A stretch of DNA of 32,534 nt from Lentisphaeraceae bacterium (GTDB lineage: Bacteria; Verrucomicrobiota; Kiritimatiellia; RFP12; UBA1067), in the NCBI GenBank assembly GCA_004551905.1, contig SFPL01000077.1:1-32534 (forward strand), read 5' to 3'. The notes under the pieces were generated by a model that was given only the letters and a program-made list of their open reading frames with translations, made no database searches and was not told the origin of the DNA. Shown piece by piece: positions 24,622 to 31,814 of the stretch. Within the stretch, counting starts at the first letter, position 1, and each line of letters starts with the position of its first letter. Position numbers and translations under genes: made by a program.

Positions 24622-24676
24622 TTATCAACATAGTTAGTGACATAGTTGATAAACAAGTTGATAAGTTAGTTGATAA
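24622..24676. repeat. 12-bp iteron-like array of TTATCAAC motifs
   Basis: On the plus strand GTTGATAA starts at 24645, 24657 and 24669, exactly 12 bp apart. A degenerate fourth unit (catagttagtga) lies at 24629-24640, and an inverted TTATCAACA at 24622-24630. On the minus strand the three units read TTATCAACT, the 9-mer also found at 31826-31834 beside the proposed origin. Either a DnaA-box cluster or an operator of the adjacent XRE gene. Confidence 0.75.
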
Positions 24677-24721
24677 TTGGTGATAGGGTGAAGGATGGAG
24701 GGGGAGGGGAGAGGGAAAAAT

Positions 24722-24802
24722 CATCACTCTGAGACACAGAGGCGCAGAGAGATGGGGGAGGACGGGGCGGATTGGACAGAATTGACAGGATTGACAGGAT
24801 TG
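24722..24802. repeat. Dispersed repeat pair: 'cacagaggcgcagag' then 'attgacaggattgacagg'
   Basis: A cacagaggcgcagagagatg stretch (24735-24754) is followed after about 16 nt by attggacagaattgacagg with a further gacagg unit (24771-24802). Both resemble repeats in mnmG (31303-31345 and 31366-31401), here in opposite order. No ribosome-binding site or plausible gene is associated. Confidence 0.7.
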
Positions 24803-24812
24803 CGACGTAAAC

Positions 24813-25472
24813 CTAGTAGACTCGTTTTAGGATTTCGGAGGGGAGGAGGTAGGTTTCGCCTTCGCGGTACTGGATGGTCAGCTTGGTAAGTTGGCGCATC
24901 ACCTCGCCGTTGACGATATTGCCGTTGTCGGCGAAGAGCTTCTCCAGCGCGTCGCGGCGCGCGGCAAGCTCGCCGACCGGCGCGTTCTCGAGCAGCACCG
25001 CCTCGAGGATCTGGGCGCGGCGGTTTCGGCCTTCTTTCTCCGCAGCATCGCGCGCCTCGCGCAGCACCTCGAGGACATGGTCGCGGGTCTCGCCCTCGAA
25101 GCGGTCGTCGAGGTTGACGTTGCGCTCGAGAAGCGCGACCTTGCTCGAGGAGGGGGTCTCCTCGTTGCGGGCGAGGCGGTCGGCGGAGCGGGCGAGCTCG
25201 GCCTTGAGCGAGGCCACCTCCCCTTCCAGCGCGGCGATGCGCGAGCGGGCGAGGGTGGCTTCTTCTTCGATCTTGACCTTGTCGGCGGCTAGCGACTCGA
25301 CGACGGCCTTCTGGATTTCGATTTCCTCGTCGGGCTCGGGGGTAAGGGGCTCGTCTTCAGCTGCAGGCGGGCATGGAAGCCCACTACCCCGATAGGGCGA
25401 GCGCAACGGTTCGCAGCCACGAGAGGTCGGGGTGGGGGAAGTTTTATCTTGGAGAAACTCTTCTAATTTCAT
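24813..25472 (-). CDS. Coiled-coil hypothetical protein
   Basis: A 219-aa soluble protein of unknown function. Residues about 12-48 are a low-complexity Pro/Arg/Glu segment. About 50-105 is a strong coiled coil (IQKAVVESLAADKVKIEEEA, ALEGEVASLKAELARSADRL). The rest is charged and helical with conserved-looking elements such as LDDRFEGETRDHVLEVLREA, ENAPVGELAARRDALEKLFA and the C-terminal YLLPSEILKRVY. Its ATG overlaps the methyltransferase stop as ATGA, so it is translationally coupled and probably shares a function or at least expression with it. The N-terminal stretch SRGCEPLRSPYRGSG maps to a DNA segment with a CCCCGA/TCGGGG inverted repeat and may derive from an inserted repeat. Confidence 0.8.
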   Translation of the reverse strand: MKLEEFLQDKTSPTPTSRGCEPLRSPYRGSGLPCPPAAEDEPLTPEPDEEIEIQKAVVESLAADKVKIEEEATLARSRIAALEGEVASLKAELARSADRLARNEETPSSSKVALLERNVNLDDRFEGETRDHVLEVLREARDAAEKEGRNRRAQILEAVLLENAPVGELAARRDALEKLFADNGNIVNGEVMRQLTKLTIQYREGETYLLPSEILKRVY

Positions 25473-26725
25473 GATTCGTTTTGTCCCTTCAGCTCGCAGC
25501 CTTCGTAGATGAAGAGCCTACAGTCGATTGGTCCGTTGAAGAACGGGATGCGGTTGCGGTAGTAAAGGTTTACTTGCGCGGCGAGGTCCGGGTTGCCGGT
25601 GATGAGCGCGCCGGTCCAGCCGCGGCACTTCTCGTTCATGAAGGTGCCGATGCGCGCGTAGATCGGCTTTAGCTCCTCGGGGTCGCCGAGGCGGATGCCG
25701 TACTCGGGGTTGAAGAACACGCAGCCCTTGGTTTCGCCGGGCGGCGGCGCGGAAACTTCGGGAACCGGAGTCTCGGCGAAGTCGCAGGCGTGGAACTCGA
25801 TGACCTCGGCGACGCCGGCGGTGATGGCGTTGGTCTGGGCGTTGTCCACCGCTTCGGGTGAAATGTCGGTCGCGATGATCCGCGGCAAATTGTCGCGGCG
25901 CTCTTCCTTCTTCGCCTCGAGCACCATCTCCTTCCAGATCTGCTCGGGCGTGGCACCTGCGGTCTGGCGCGGCGCTACGACCGGCGCCTTCTCGCCGGGG
26001 ATGATGCGGCCATAGCCCTTGATGGACTGGAAGGCGAAGTGTCCCTTGAGCGAGCCTGGTGCCTTGTTCATGGCGATCATCGCCGCCTCGATGGCGGGCG
26101 TGCCGCTGCCGCACATCGGGGAGAGGAAGGGTCTGTCCCCTTTCCAGCCCATGCCCATCAGGCAGGCGGCGGCGAGAGTCTCCTGCATCGGCGCGGAGCC
26201 GGGGATGCGGCGGTAGCCGCGCTTGGAGAGCGGCTCGCCGGAGGTGTCGAGGTAGATGATGACCTCGTCGCGCTCCCAGTAGACGAAAACCGCCGCGCCG
26301 ATGTTGTCGCCGCCGGAGTCGGGGCGCTGCTGGCAGCGCTCGCGCATCCGGTCGACGATCGCGTCCTTAGTGTAGAGCGAGGGGATACGGGTGTCGCGGA
26401 TGGTGCGGTTGTGGGCGATCGAGGAGACGGAGAAGTAGCCGTCGGCGTCGAGGAGGTTCTCCCAGTCGATGGAGCGGACGGCTTCGTAGAGGTCGCGGAT
26501 GTCGCGGCAAGTGGTGCGCAGGAGCGGGACGAGCACGCGATGCGCGGTGCGGAGCTGGAGGTTGAGGCGAAAGACGTCTCTCATCGCGCCGCGCACGACG
26601 ACGGTGTTCTCTGTCACTTCGATCGGCTTGTAGCCCATCGACAGCACCTCCTGCTCGGTCCAGCGGGAGAGAGCCTTGGCGCAGGAGATGATGATGGGGT
26701 AGTTCTGGTCAGTCCAAATTCTCAT
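25469..26725 (-). CDS. rlmL: RlmL-type rRNA (guanine-N2) methyltransferase
   Basis: A 418-aa protein of the THUMP plus N6/N2-methyltransferase (UPF0020) type, like RlmL of Gram-positive bacteria and the N-terminal half of E. coli RlmL, which makes m2G2445 in 23S rRNA. Residues 1-160 fit a ferredoxin-like plus THUMP region (RTAHRVLVPLLR, EAVRSIDWENLL). The SAM motif is LSPMCGSGTPAIEAA (201-215), followed by IIATDISPEAVDNAQTNA (283-300) and catalytic motif IV FFNPEYGIRLG (337-347). The usual motif IV is NPPY; here it is NPEY, possibly a lineage variant. No Shine-Dalgarno precedes ATG 26725. It overlaps the coiled-coil gene and follows dnaN by 53 nt. The exact target base is inferred from family. 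Confidence 0.82.
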   Translation of the reverse strand: MRIWTDQNYPIIISCAKALSRWTEQEVLSMGYKPIEVTENTVVVRGAMRDVFRLNLQLRTAHRVLVPLLRTTCRDIRDLYEAVRSIDWENLLDADGYFSVSSIAHNRTIRDTRIPSLYTKDAIVDRMRERCQQRPDSGGDNIGAAVFVYWERDEVIIYLDTSGEPLSKRGYRRIPGSAPMQETLAAACLMGMGWKGDRPFLSPMCGSGTPAIEAAMIAMNKAPGSLKGHFAFQSIKGYGRIIPGEKAPVVAPRQTAGATPEQIWKEMVLEAKKEERRDNLPRIIATDISPEAVDNAQTNAITAGVAEVIEFHACDFAETPVPEVSAPPPGETKGCVFFNPEYGIRLGDPEELKPIYARIGTFMNEKCRGWTGALITGNPDLAAQVNLYYRNRIPFFNGPIDCRLFIYEGCELKGQNES

Positions 26726-26778
26726 CTATTTTTGTAGCAAAAGGGGACACAAGAAACATAAAGGGCTCAAAAATTGAA

Positions 26779-27873
26779 TCAGCTTGCACGGAGCGGCATG
26801 AGAACGTAGAGGAACGGAACCGAGCACTTGACGACGGCGGGGGAGTGTCCGTTGTTGAGGTTGATGGTGACGATGTCGTCGTCGATCGCCTTCAGCGGAT
26901 CCATGAGGTAGGCCGGATTGAACATGATCTCGATCTTCTCGCCGGCGTACTTGATCGGCACTTCGTCCTTCACCTCACCAATCTCGGTGGCGGCGGAAGT
27001 GACGACGAGGCGGCCGGACTCGAAGATGAGCTTCGTGGAGTGGGCCTCGTCGATGGTCATGACGCTGGCGCGGTCGAGCGCGCTGAGGAGCAGCTGGCGG
27101 TCGACTCTGATTTGCTCGGCTGTGTCGTGGGGGATAACCTGGCGGTAGTTGGGATAGGTCTCGTCCATCAGCTTCGAGTAGAGGTGGAGCGATCCGAGGT
27201 CAAAGGCGATCTGGGACTTCTTGACGGTAATCTTGATCTCGCCTTCGCCGGAGAGCGAGCGCTGGAGTTCATTGACTGCCTTGGAGGGAAGGACGATGTC
27301 CTTCTCGCCGTCCTTAGGGAACTCGAGTTCGCTCTCGACCATGGCGAGGCGGCGGCCGTCGGTGGCGACGAGGGTGAGCTTTTCGTCCTTGAAGCTCATC
27401 AGCACGCCCTTGAGGGTGCGGCGGGTGTCGTCCTGGCTGGCGGCGTAGGCTACCTTGCGGAGCATTTCGCGGAGAGTCGCCTGCTCGATGGTGTAGGAGT
27501 AGGAGCTGTCCTCCTCGGGGAGACGGGGAAAGTCCTTAGCCGGCATGCCGACGAGGGTGTACTTGGCGCTGCCGGCCTTGATGACCGCCCTTTCATTGAA
27601 GTCGACTTCGACCGAGACCTCCCCTTCCGCCACCTTGGAGATGGAGTTGAAGAGCAGGCGGACGGGAAGAGTGGTCTCGCCCTTCTCCTCGACGGTGCAG
27701 GGGCAGACGCACTTGACGGAGATGTCGAGGTCGGTGGTGGTCATCCTGAGCTCCTCGCCGTCCGCCTCAATGAGGACGTTCTGGAGGATGGGGAGGGAAC
27801 CCTTTGCGGCCACGATGTTCTGGACTCCCTTGAGTCCTTCGATGAACTTGGATCGGATGATCTTGAACTTCAT
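26779..27873 (-). CDS. dnaN: DNA polymerase III beta subunit (sliding clamp)
   Basis: A 364-aa beta clamp, the ring that tethers DNA polymerase to its template and binds many replication and repair partners. It begins MKFKIIRSKFIEGLKGVQNI, has LPILQNVLIEA (about 27-37), MTTTDLDISV, the DGRRLAMVE signature (about 172-180), and ends VKCSVPFLYVLMPLRAS, the conserved C-terminal strand with the MPLR partner-binding pocket motif. Length is normal. ATG 27873 has AAAGGAG upstream. It lies downstream of dnaA, the usual order at bacterial origins, but recF and gyrB do not follow; rlmL does. Confidence 0.96.
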   Translation of the reverse strand: MKFKIIRSKFIEGLKGVQNIVAAKGSLPILQNVLIEADGEELRMTTTDLDISVKCVCPCTVEEKGETTLPVRLLFNSISKVAEGEVSVEVDFNERAVIKAGSAKYTLVGMPAKDFPRLPEEDSSYSYTIEQATLREMLRKVAYAASQDDTRRTLKGVLMSFKDEKLTLVATDGRRLAMVESELEFPKDGEKDIVLPSKAVNELQRSLSGEGEIKITVKKSQIAFDLGSLHLYSKLMDETYPNYRQVIPHDTAEQIRVDRQLLLSALDRASVMTIDEAHSTKLIFESGRLVVTSAATEIGEVKDEVPIKYAGEKIEIMFNPAYLMDPLKAIDDDIVTINLNNGHSPAVVKCSVPFLYVLMPLRAS

Positions 27874-27901
27874 GTTGCTTCTCCTTTGTCGATTGTTGCG
27901 A

Positions 27902-27910
27902 AGTGTATCA
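27902..27910 (-). promoter_or_regulatory. dnaN promoter candidate
   Basis: Minus-strand TGATACACT, an extended -10 with hexamer TACACT, 28 nt before ATG 27873 and followed by an AAAGGAG ribosome-binding site. The rest of the dnaA-dnaN gap (27911-28093) is AT-rich near this end, with no further feature I can support. Confidence 0.5.
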
Positions 27911-28093
27911 AATATTACTGATTAATGAAAGAGTGAAAATTACTATCATTAGGTTTGTAGATATGTAGAGAAAGTGGTAGAGAGCCAGTAAACACAGGGG
28001 TGCGGGAGGTGTTTCCGGTTTGACAACCTGTCGCGGAACTTTCGGCTCGGTTTGACATCTTCGTAGTTGCCTTCACTTGTCTACCACTTGCAT

Positions 28094-29521
28094 TCACTCC
28101 ATCGAATCGGAAAGTTTATAGCCGAGGACGGAGAGAATCTCCTCCAGGTCGGCCCTCAGGTTGGGCTCGTTTGAGAGGCGCTGCTGTATGGTCTTGACGC
28201 CGCTGATGACGGTAGCGTGGCTCTTCTTGAAGCCGTCGGCGATTTCCTTGAGTCCCTTGGCGGTGTACTTGCGCGAGATGTACATCGCAAGCTGACGCGG
28301 AGTTACCATCGACTGGGTGCGCTCATGGGAGAGGATGTCTTCCATCGAGGAGTTGAAGTGGCGGGCGCATTCCTGCTGGATTTCCTTTATGGTAAGCTTC
28401 TTGAGTGTGTTCTCCTTCTTGATGAAGGGATCGAGGATTCGGGAGAGGATGGTCTTGTCGAGCACCAGCATGGGATTTGCGGAGATGAATACCTCTACCG
28501 TGGCGAGGGCGCCTTCAAGGGCGCGGACGTGGCTGTTGATGTTTTCGGCGATGAACTCGAGGGCGAGGTCGGGGATGCGGACCGAGGTGGACTCGGACTT
28601 CTTCTTGAGAATGGCGAGACGGGTCTCGTACTTTGGCGACTCGATTTCCTGGAGCATGCCGCCTTCGAAGCGGGAGATGAGACGGCTTTCGATGGTGGAG
28701 GGAAGGTTCTTCGGAGCGACGTCGGAGGTAAGCACGATCTGCTTGTATTTGTCGCGCAAGGCGTTGAAGTTGTTGAAGAACTCGTCCTGGGTTTCCTTGC
28801 CGCGCTGGAAGAACTGGACGTCGTCGATCAGGAGGACGTCGAGCGAGCGGTACTTGTCGCGGAACTTGGCGATCTTGCCCTCCTGCATATGGTTGACGTA
28901 TTCGTTCATGTACTCCTCGGCGGTGAGGTAGCAGATGGAGAGCGATGGGTTCTTCTTCTTGAGTTCGTTGCCGATCGCCTGCATGAGGTGGGTCTTGCCG
29001 AGGCCGGTGCCGCCGTGGATGAAGAGCGGGTTGTTTCCAGGGCGGCCGGGGCTGGCGACGACGGCCTTGGCGGCGGCGATGGCGAAGCTGTTGGAAGGTC
29101 CACTCACGAACTCGTCGAACGTGAACTCTTCCTTTAGTGGCAGCGGGGAGACGAAGGATGAAGGCGCGCGCATAGAGGATGAAGAGTCGGCATAGCCTGA
29201 GCTTCGCTGGAAGGCCGGCTTTTCATCCACTGGCTTGAGGGAGCTGTCGTAGCGAACTTCGATCTCGATGCCGGGATCGGCGCCGGCGAGCAGGAAGCTG
29301 CCCTTGATCTTGCTCGCGTATTCGCTGCGGATGAGGTCCGCTGCGAAGGAGTTGGTGGTGATGATAGTGAATTTGCCGTTCTCGAAGGAGACGGTGGCGA
29401 CCATACTAAAATAGCGTTCTGCCTGGCTCTTCTCGTCCTCGCCATTGAGAGTGCCAAGGTACATCGACTTGGCCTTCTCCCAGAGCGCGGCAGGTTGGTT
29501 TTTCGCTTCTTCTTTGTTCAT
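28094..29521 (-). CDS. dnaA: Chromosomal replication initiator DnaA
   Basis: A 475-aa DnaA, the AAA+ initiator that binds DnaA boxes and opens oriC. Domain I (WEKAKSMYLGTLNGEDEKSQ and on) is followed by a linker rich in Ser (about 100-130). The AAA+ domain has Walker A HGGTGLGKTHL (about 169-179), Walker B LLIDDVQFF (about 230-238) and the sensor region VLTSDVAPKNLPSTIESRLI. The C-terminal DNA-binding domain IV has the signature SMVTPRQLAMYISRKY and GLKEIADGFKKSHATVISGV. The in-frame codon at 29539 falls within the promoter, so MNKEEAKNQ at 29521 is taken as the start; TATTAT ends 8 nt before it and there is no Shine-Dalgarno. Flanked by mnmG and dnaN. Confidence 0.96.
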   Translation of the reverse strand: MNKEEAKNQPAALWEKAKSMYLGTLNGEDEKSQAERYFSMVATVSFENGKFTIITTNSFAADLIRSEYASKIKGSFLLAGADPGIEIEVRYDSSLKPVDEKPAFQRSSGYADSSSSMRAPSSFVSPLPLKEEFTFDEFVSGPSNSFAIAAAKAVVASPGRPGNNPLFIHGGTGLGKTHLMQAIGNELKKKNPSLSICYLTAEEYMNEYVNHMQEGKIAKFRDKYRSLDVLLIDDVQFFQRGKETQDEFFNNFNALRDKYKQIVLTSDVAPKNLPSTIESRLISRFEGGMLQEIESPKYETRLAILKKKSESTSVRIPDLALEFIAENINSHVRALEGALATVEVFISANPMLVLDKTILSRILDPFIKKENTLKKLTIKEIQQECARHFNSSMEDILSHERTQSMVTPRQLAMYISRKYTAKGLKEIADGFKKSHATVISGVKTIQQRLSNEPNLRADLEEILSVLGYKLSDSME

Positions 29522-29529
29522 GGGTCGGT

Positions 29530-29538
29530 ATAATACCA
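29530..29538 (-). promoter_or_regulatory. dnaA promoter, extended -10, leaderless
   Basis: Minus-strand TGGTATTAT followed by 8 nt (ACCGACCC) and the ATG. This implies a leader of about 1-2 nt. The site is also part of a GGTATAATACC palindrome, so a plus-strand -10 overlaps it. Confidence 0.65.
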
Positions 29539-29586
29539 TATTTTCTGGTAATTGTGGGAAAAGAAGAATCTACTCGTGTTAACTAC

Positions 29587-29609
29587 TTATCAACATAATG
29601 TGTAGATAA
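29587..29609. other. DnaA-box-like inverted pair upstream of dnaA
   Basis: TTATCAACA at 29587-29595 and, in opposite orientation, TTATCTACA at 29609-29601. Each differs by one base from the TTATCCACA consensus. They lie about 65-90 nt upstream of dnaA and may serve dnaA autoregulation or form one half of a bipartite origin. Confidence 0.6.
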
Positions 29610-29627
29610 GTGGTTGGCTAAGCGGCG

Positions 29628-29678
29628 GAGCTACCGCTCGATCTTGTCGCGGGTGAGGGGCGTCGCCTTCCGCGCTTA
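29628..29678. repeat. 51-bp module, copy 1 (dnaA side of mnmG)
   Basis: It begins gagctaccgctcg and ends cgtcgccttccgcgctta, and matches 32018-32068 at 44 of 51 positions by my count with no gaps. It starts 32 nt after a TTATCAACA box. It contains a GAGC/GCTC mini-hairpin. Confidence 0.75.
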
Positions 29679-29706
29679 TAGATGCGGCGATGAAATATTA
29701 TGACAA
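29677..29706 (+). repeat. 30-bp exact repeat, copy 1, with a 20-codon mini-ORF start
   Basis: Thirty bases starting tatagatgcggcg are identical to 32383-32412. In this copy the ATG at 29690 opens a 20-aa ORF (MKYYDNRTVLPRILIGIVGG) ending at 29752, overlapping the mnmG stop. It looks like a remnant carrying the 5' end of the ORF at 32396. Confidence 0.75.
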
Positions 29707-29748
29707 CCGGACTGTTTTACCCCGGATATTGATTGGGATTGTTGGAGG

Positions 29749-31806
29749 TTAGTGGTGGCCGCGGTGGATGATTACGGCTAGGATGGCGACGTCGGCGGGG
29801 TTGACACCGGGGATGCGAGAGGCCTGGGCAATGGTTTCAGGGCGATGTGCCTTCAGTTTCTGGCGGCTCTCAAAGCGCAAGGCGGGGATTTGGTCGTAGT
29901 CGAGCCAGGCGGGAATTGCCTTTTTCTCATCAATTTTAGCTTTTTCTGCCGCTTTTTCTTCCTGATCGATGTAGGGAGCGTAAAGACGCATAATATTAAT
30001 TTCGTTTTCTATGCGGGGGTTGTTTGTCTCACGCGAAGTTCGCGAAGTCCGCGAAGTTGGGTTTTGGGAATTGCTGGGCGGGTTTGTGGTTGCTTGTGAT
30101 TGGATATAGGCGAATTCGGCGGCGAAGGCATCGAGTTCAGTGGCGGAGCGGATGCCGACGCGGCGGGCGGCGGAGAGGAGTCGATAGATGGCGTTGTCCT
30201 GGCGCAGGATCAGGCGGCGTTCGGCGCGGGAGGTAAACATACGGTAGGGTTCGTCGGTGCCCTTGGTGACAAGGTCGTCGATCATGACGCCGATGTAGGC
30301 ATCCTGGCGGCTGAGGACGAGCGGTGGCTCCCCTTTTGCGCGGAACGCGGCGTTGATGCCGGCGATGATGCCCTGGGCGGCGGCTTCCTCGTAGCCGGTG
30401 GTGCCGTTGATTTGTCCGGCGAAGAAGAGTCCAAGGTGGTCCTTCGCCTCGAGGCTATGGTTAAGCGAGCGGGAGTCGATGGCGTCGTACTCGATGGCAT
30501 AGGCGTAGGCGAGGAATTCGGCGTGGGAGAGTCCGGAAATCGAGTGGACCATCCGCTCCTGCACATCGGGCGGCAGGCTGCAGCTGAGTCCGTTGGGGTA
30601 GATGATGGTGCCGGCAGCGTCCTCGGGCTCGAGCATGACATGGTGTGACTCGGCGTTGGCGAAGCGGACGATCTTGTCCTCGATCGAGGGGCAGTAGCGG
30701 ACGCCGGTGCCCACGATGGCACCGCCGTAGAGGGCGGAATTGTTGAGATTGTCGCGGATAATCTGGTGGGTTTCGGCCGTGGTGTGGGTTTGATAACAGG
30801 GAAGTTCGGGGAGTTGATTTGGTTGCAATCGTCCGCAGTTTGAGATGCTTTGGACAGGATTAACAGGATTTTGGGGTTGGGATGAGGAATGGGTAGGATT
30901 TTGTGGAGAATCTTTGGCTGCGACTTCTGCGACAGGGGAATGTTCCACGTGGAACAAGGGGCGGGGGTGATCGCCGAGCTGGCGAATGCAGGCGGAGAAA
31001 TCGCAGGAGGATGCCTTGAGGCGTGGAGGAGTACCGGTTTTGAGGCGGAAAAGGCTGAATCCGAGGCGTTCTAAGGCGGCGGAGAGCAGGTTGACCGCCG
31101 GGCGGCTGTCGCCGGCGCTTTCGGTGCACTTCTTGCCGATCCAGACGCGGCCACGGAGCGCGGTACCGGCGGTAATGACGATTGCCTGGGCGCGGAATAG
31201 TCCGTGGCTGGAGGTGAGGAGAGTTCGTTGTTTGTGATTCGTGGCTCGTGGTTCGTGGTTGGGTGGGGGTGGGAGCCCGTCTGCAGAACTCGGCGCGGAT
31301 GGGTTTGAGATGTTTTGGACAGGATTAACAGGATTGGCAGGATTGGAGGAATTGGTGGTGGAATTGTCACACAGAGGCACAGAGGCGCAGCGAGATGGGG
31401 GTTGGGATGTGGGGGTGGAAAGGAGGTCGATGACGTCGTCTTCGATGAGGGTGAGGTGAGGTTGGGCGGCGAGGACGGCCTGCATCCGCTGGGAGTAGGC
31501 GGCCTTGTCGCATTGGCAGCGGGTGGCCCAGACGGCGGGGCCGCGGCTCAGGTTGAGGGTCTTCGCCTGGAGCGCGGTAAGGTCGGCATTGCGGCCCATT
31601 TCGCCGCCGAGGGCATCCAGCTCACAGACCAAGTGGCTTTTGGCGAGGCCGCCGATCGAAGGATTGCAGGGCATGCGTGCCAGGGCGTCGAGTCGCGAAG
31701 TAATGAGCGCGGTTTCGACGCCCATCCGGGCGGCGGCGAGCGCCGCCTCGCAGCCGGCGTGGCCGCCGCCGACCACGATGACGGCAAACTCTGGGGAAGG
31801 TTTCAT
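29749..31806 (-). CDS. mnmG: tRNA uridine-5-carboxymethylaminomethyl modification enzyme MnmG with repeat-derived insertions
   Basis: A 685-aa MnmG (GidA), the FAD enzyme that with MnmE modifies U34 of tRNAs. The FAD motif VVGGGHAGCEAA (11-22), MPCNPSIGGLAKSHLV (45-60), LKTGTPPRL (255-263), CPSIEDKIVRF (372-382) and C-terminal RPETIAQASRIPGVNPADVA (655-673) are intact. Compared with the usual ~620-630 aa it carries three extra low-complexity stretches at about 131-203, 288-330 and 568-600. These translate dispersed repeats, e.g. NPVNPVQNISN (159-169) and NPVNPVQSISN (313-323). All keep the frame. ATG 31806 is preferred over the longer TTG start at 31824, which lies in the promoter. No Shine-Dalgarno is present. 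A parS-like site is embedded at residues 284-289. Confidence 0.93.
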   Translation of the reverse strand: MKPSPEFAVIVVGGGHAGCEAALAAARMGVETALITSRLDALARMPCNPSIGGLAKSHLVCELDALGGEMGRNADLTALQAKTLNLSRGPAVWATRCQCDKAAYSQRMQAVLAAQPHLTLIEDDVIDLLSTPTSQPPSRCASVPLCDNSTTNSSNPANPVNPVQNISNPSAPSSADGLPPPPNHEPRATNHKQRTLLTSSHGLFRAQAIVITAGTALRGRVWIGKKCTESAGDSRPAVNLLSAALERLGFSLFRLKTGTPPRLKASSCDFSACIRQLGDHPRPLFHVEHSPVAEVAAKDSPQNPTHSSSQPQNPVNPVQSISNCGRLQPNQLPELPCYQTHTTAETHQIIRDNLNNSALYGGAIVGTGVRYCPSIEDKIVRFANAESHHVMLEPEDAAGTIIYPNGLSCSLPPDVQERMVHSISGLSHAEFLAYAYAIEYDAIDSRSLNHSLEAKDHLGLFFAGQINGTTGYEEAAAQGIIAGINAAFRAKGEPPLVLSRQDAYIGVMIDDLVTKGTDEPYRMFTSRAERRLILRQDNAIYRLLSAARRVGIRSATELDAFAAEFAYIQSQATTNPPSNSQNPTSRTSRTSRETNNPRIENEINIMRLYAPYIDQEEKAAEKAKIDEKKAIPAWLDYDQIPALRFESRQKLKAHRPETIAQASRIPGVNPADVAILAVIIHRGHH
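30029..30066. repeat. 'gcgaagttcgcgaagtccgcgaagttgg' repeat inside mnmG
   Basis: Three tandem gcgaagt(t/c)c-type units encode SRTSRTSRET-like residues about 584-594 of MnmG, within the third insertion. The arrangement matches a short interspersed repeat rather than the conserved MnmG sequence. Confidence 0.65.
30838..30870. repeat. 'tttgagatg(c/t)tttggacaggattaac' repeat, copy 1, inside mnmG
   Basis: Thirty-three bases matching 31303-31335 with a single difference (c/t). It encodes part of MnmG insertion 2 (NPVNPVQSISN). Confidence 0.85.
30941..30956. promoter_or_regulatory. parS-like centromere site (ParB binding)
   Basis: TGTTCCACGTGGAACA is a perfect 16-bp palindrome with the CACGTG core and GTT/AAC flanks of bacterial parS (consensus near TGTTNCACGTGAAACA). 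ParB/Spo0J nucleates here for chromosome segregation and SMC loading, and parS sites cluster near oriC. It lies within the mnmG coding sequence, where it encodes FHVEH, at the start of insertion 2. No parA/parB genes are in the window. Confidence 0.85.
31225..31260. repeat. 'gattcgtggctcgtggttcg' repeat inside mnmG
   Basis: A g(a/t)ttcgtgg-type short tandem repeat encoding NHEPRATNHKQRT of MnmG insertion 1. A relative (gttcgtggttcg) lies between genes at 8175-8189. Confidence 0.7.
31303..31345. repeat. 'ggacaggattaacaggattgg' repeat, copy 2, inside mnmG
   Basis: Matches 30838-30870 over its first 33 bases and continues with one more ggcagg unit. It encodes NPANPVNPVQNISN-type residues in MnmG insertion 1. 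A relative is at 24771-24802. Confidence 0.85.
31366..31401. repeat. 'cacagaggcacagaggcgcag' repeat inside mnmG
   Basis: It encodes PPSRCASVPLCD of MnmG insertion 1. Relatives occur between genes at 8201-8232 and 24735-24757. Confidence 0.8.
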
Positions 31807-31814
31807 CGGTGCAT

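Noticed and set aside
27915..28097. 60-codon frame in the dnaA-dnaN gap
   Set aside because: Ser/Thr/Arg-rich without motifs or a ribosome-binding site; more likely non-coding leader.
29749..31806. mnmG as a pseudogene broken by repeats
   Set aside because: The frame is intact and all conserved FAD and C-terminal motifs are present; the insertions look like tolerated loops.
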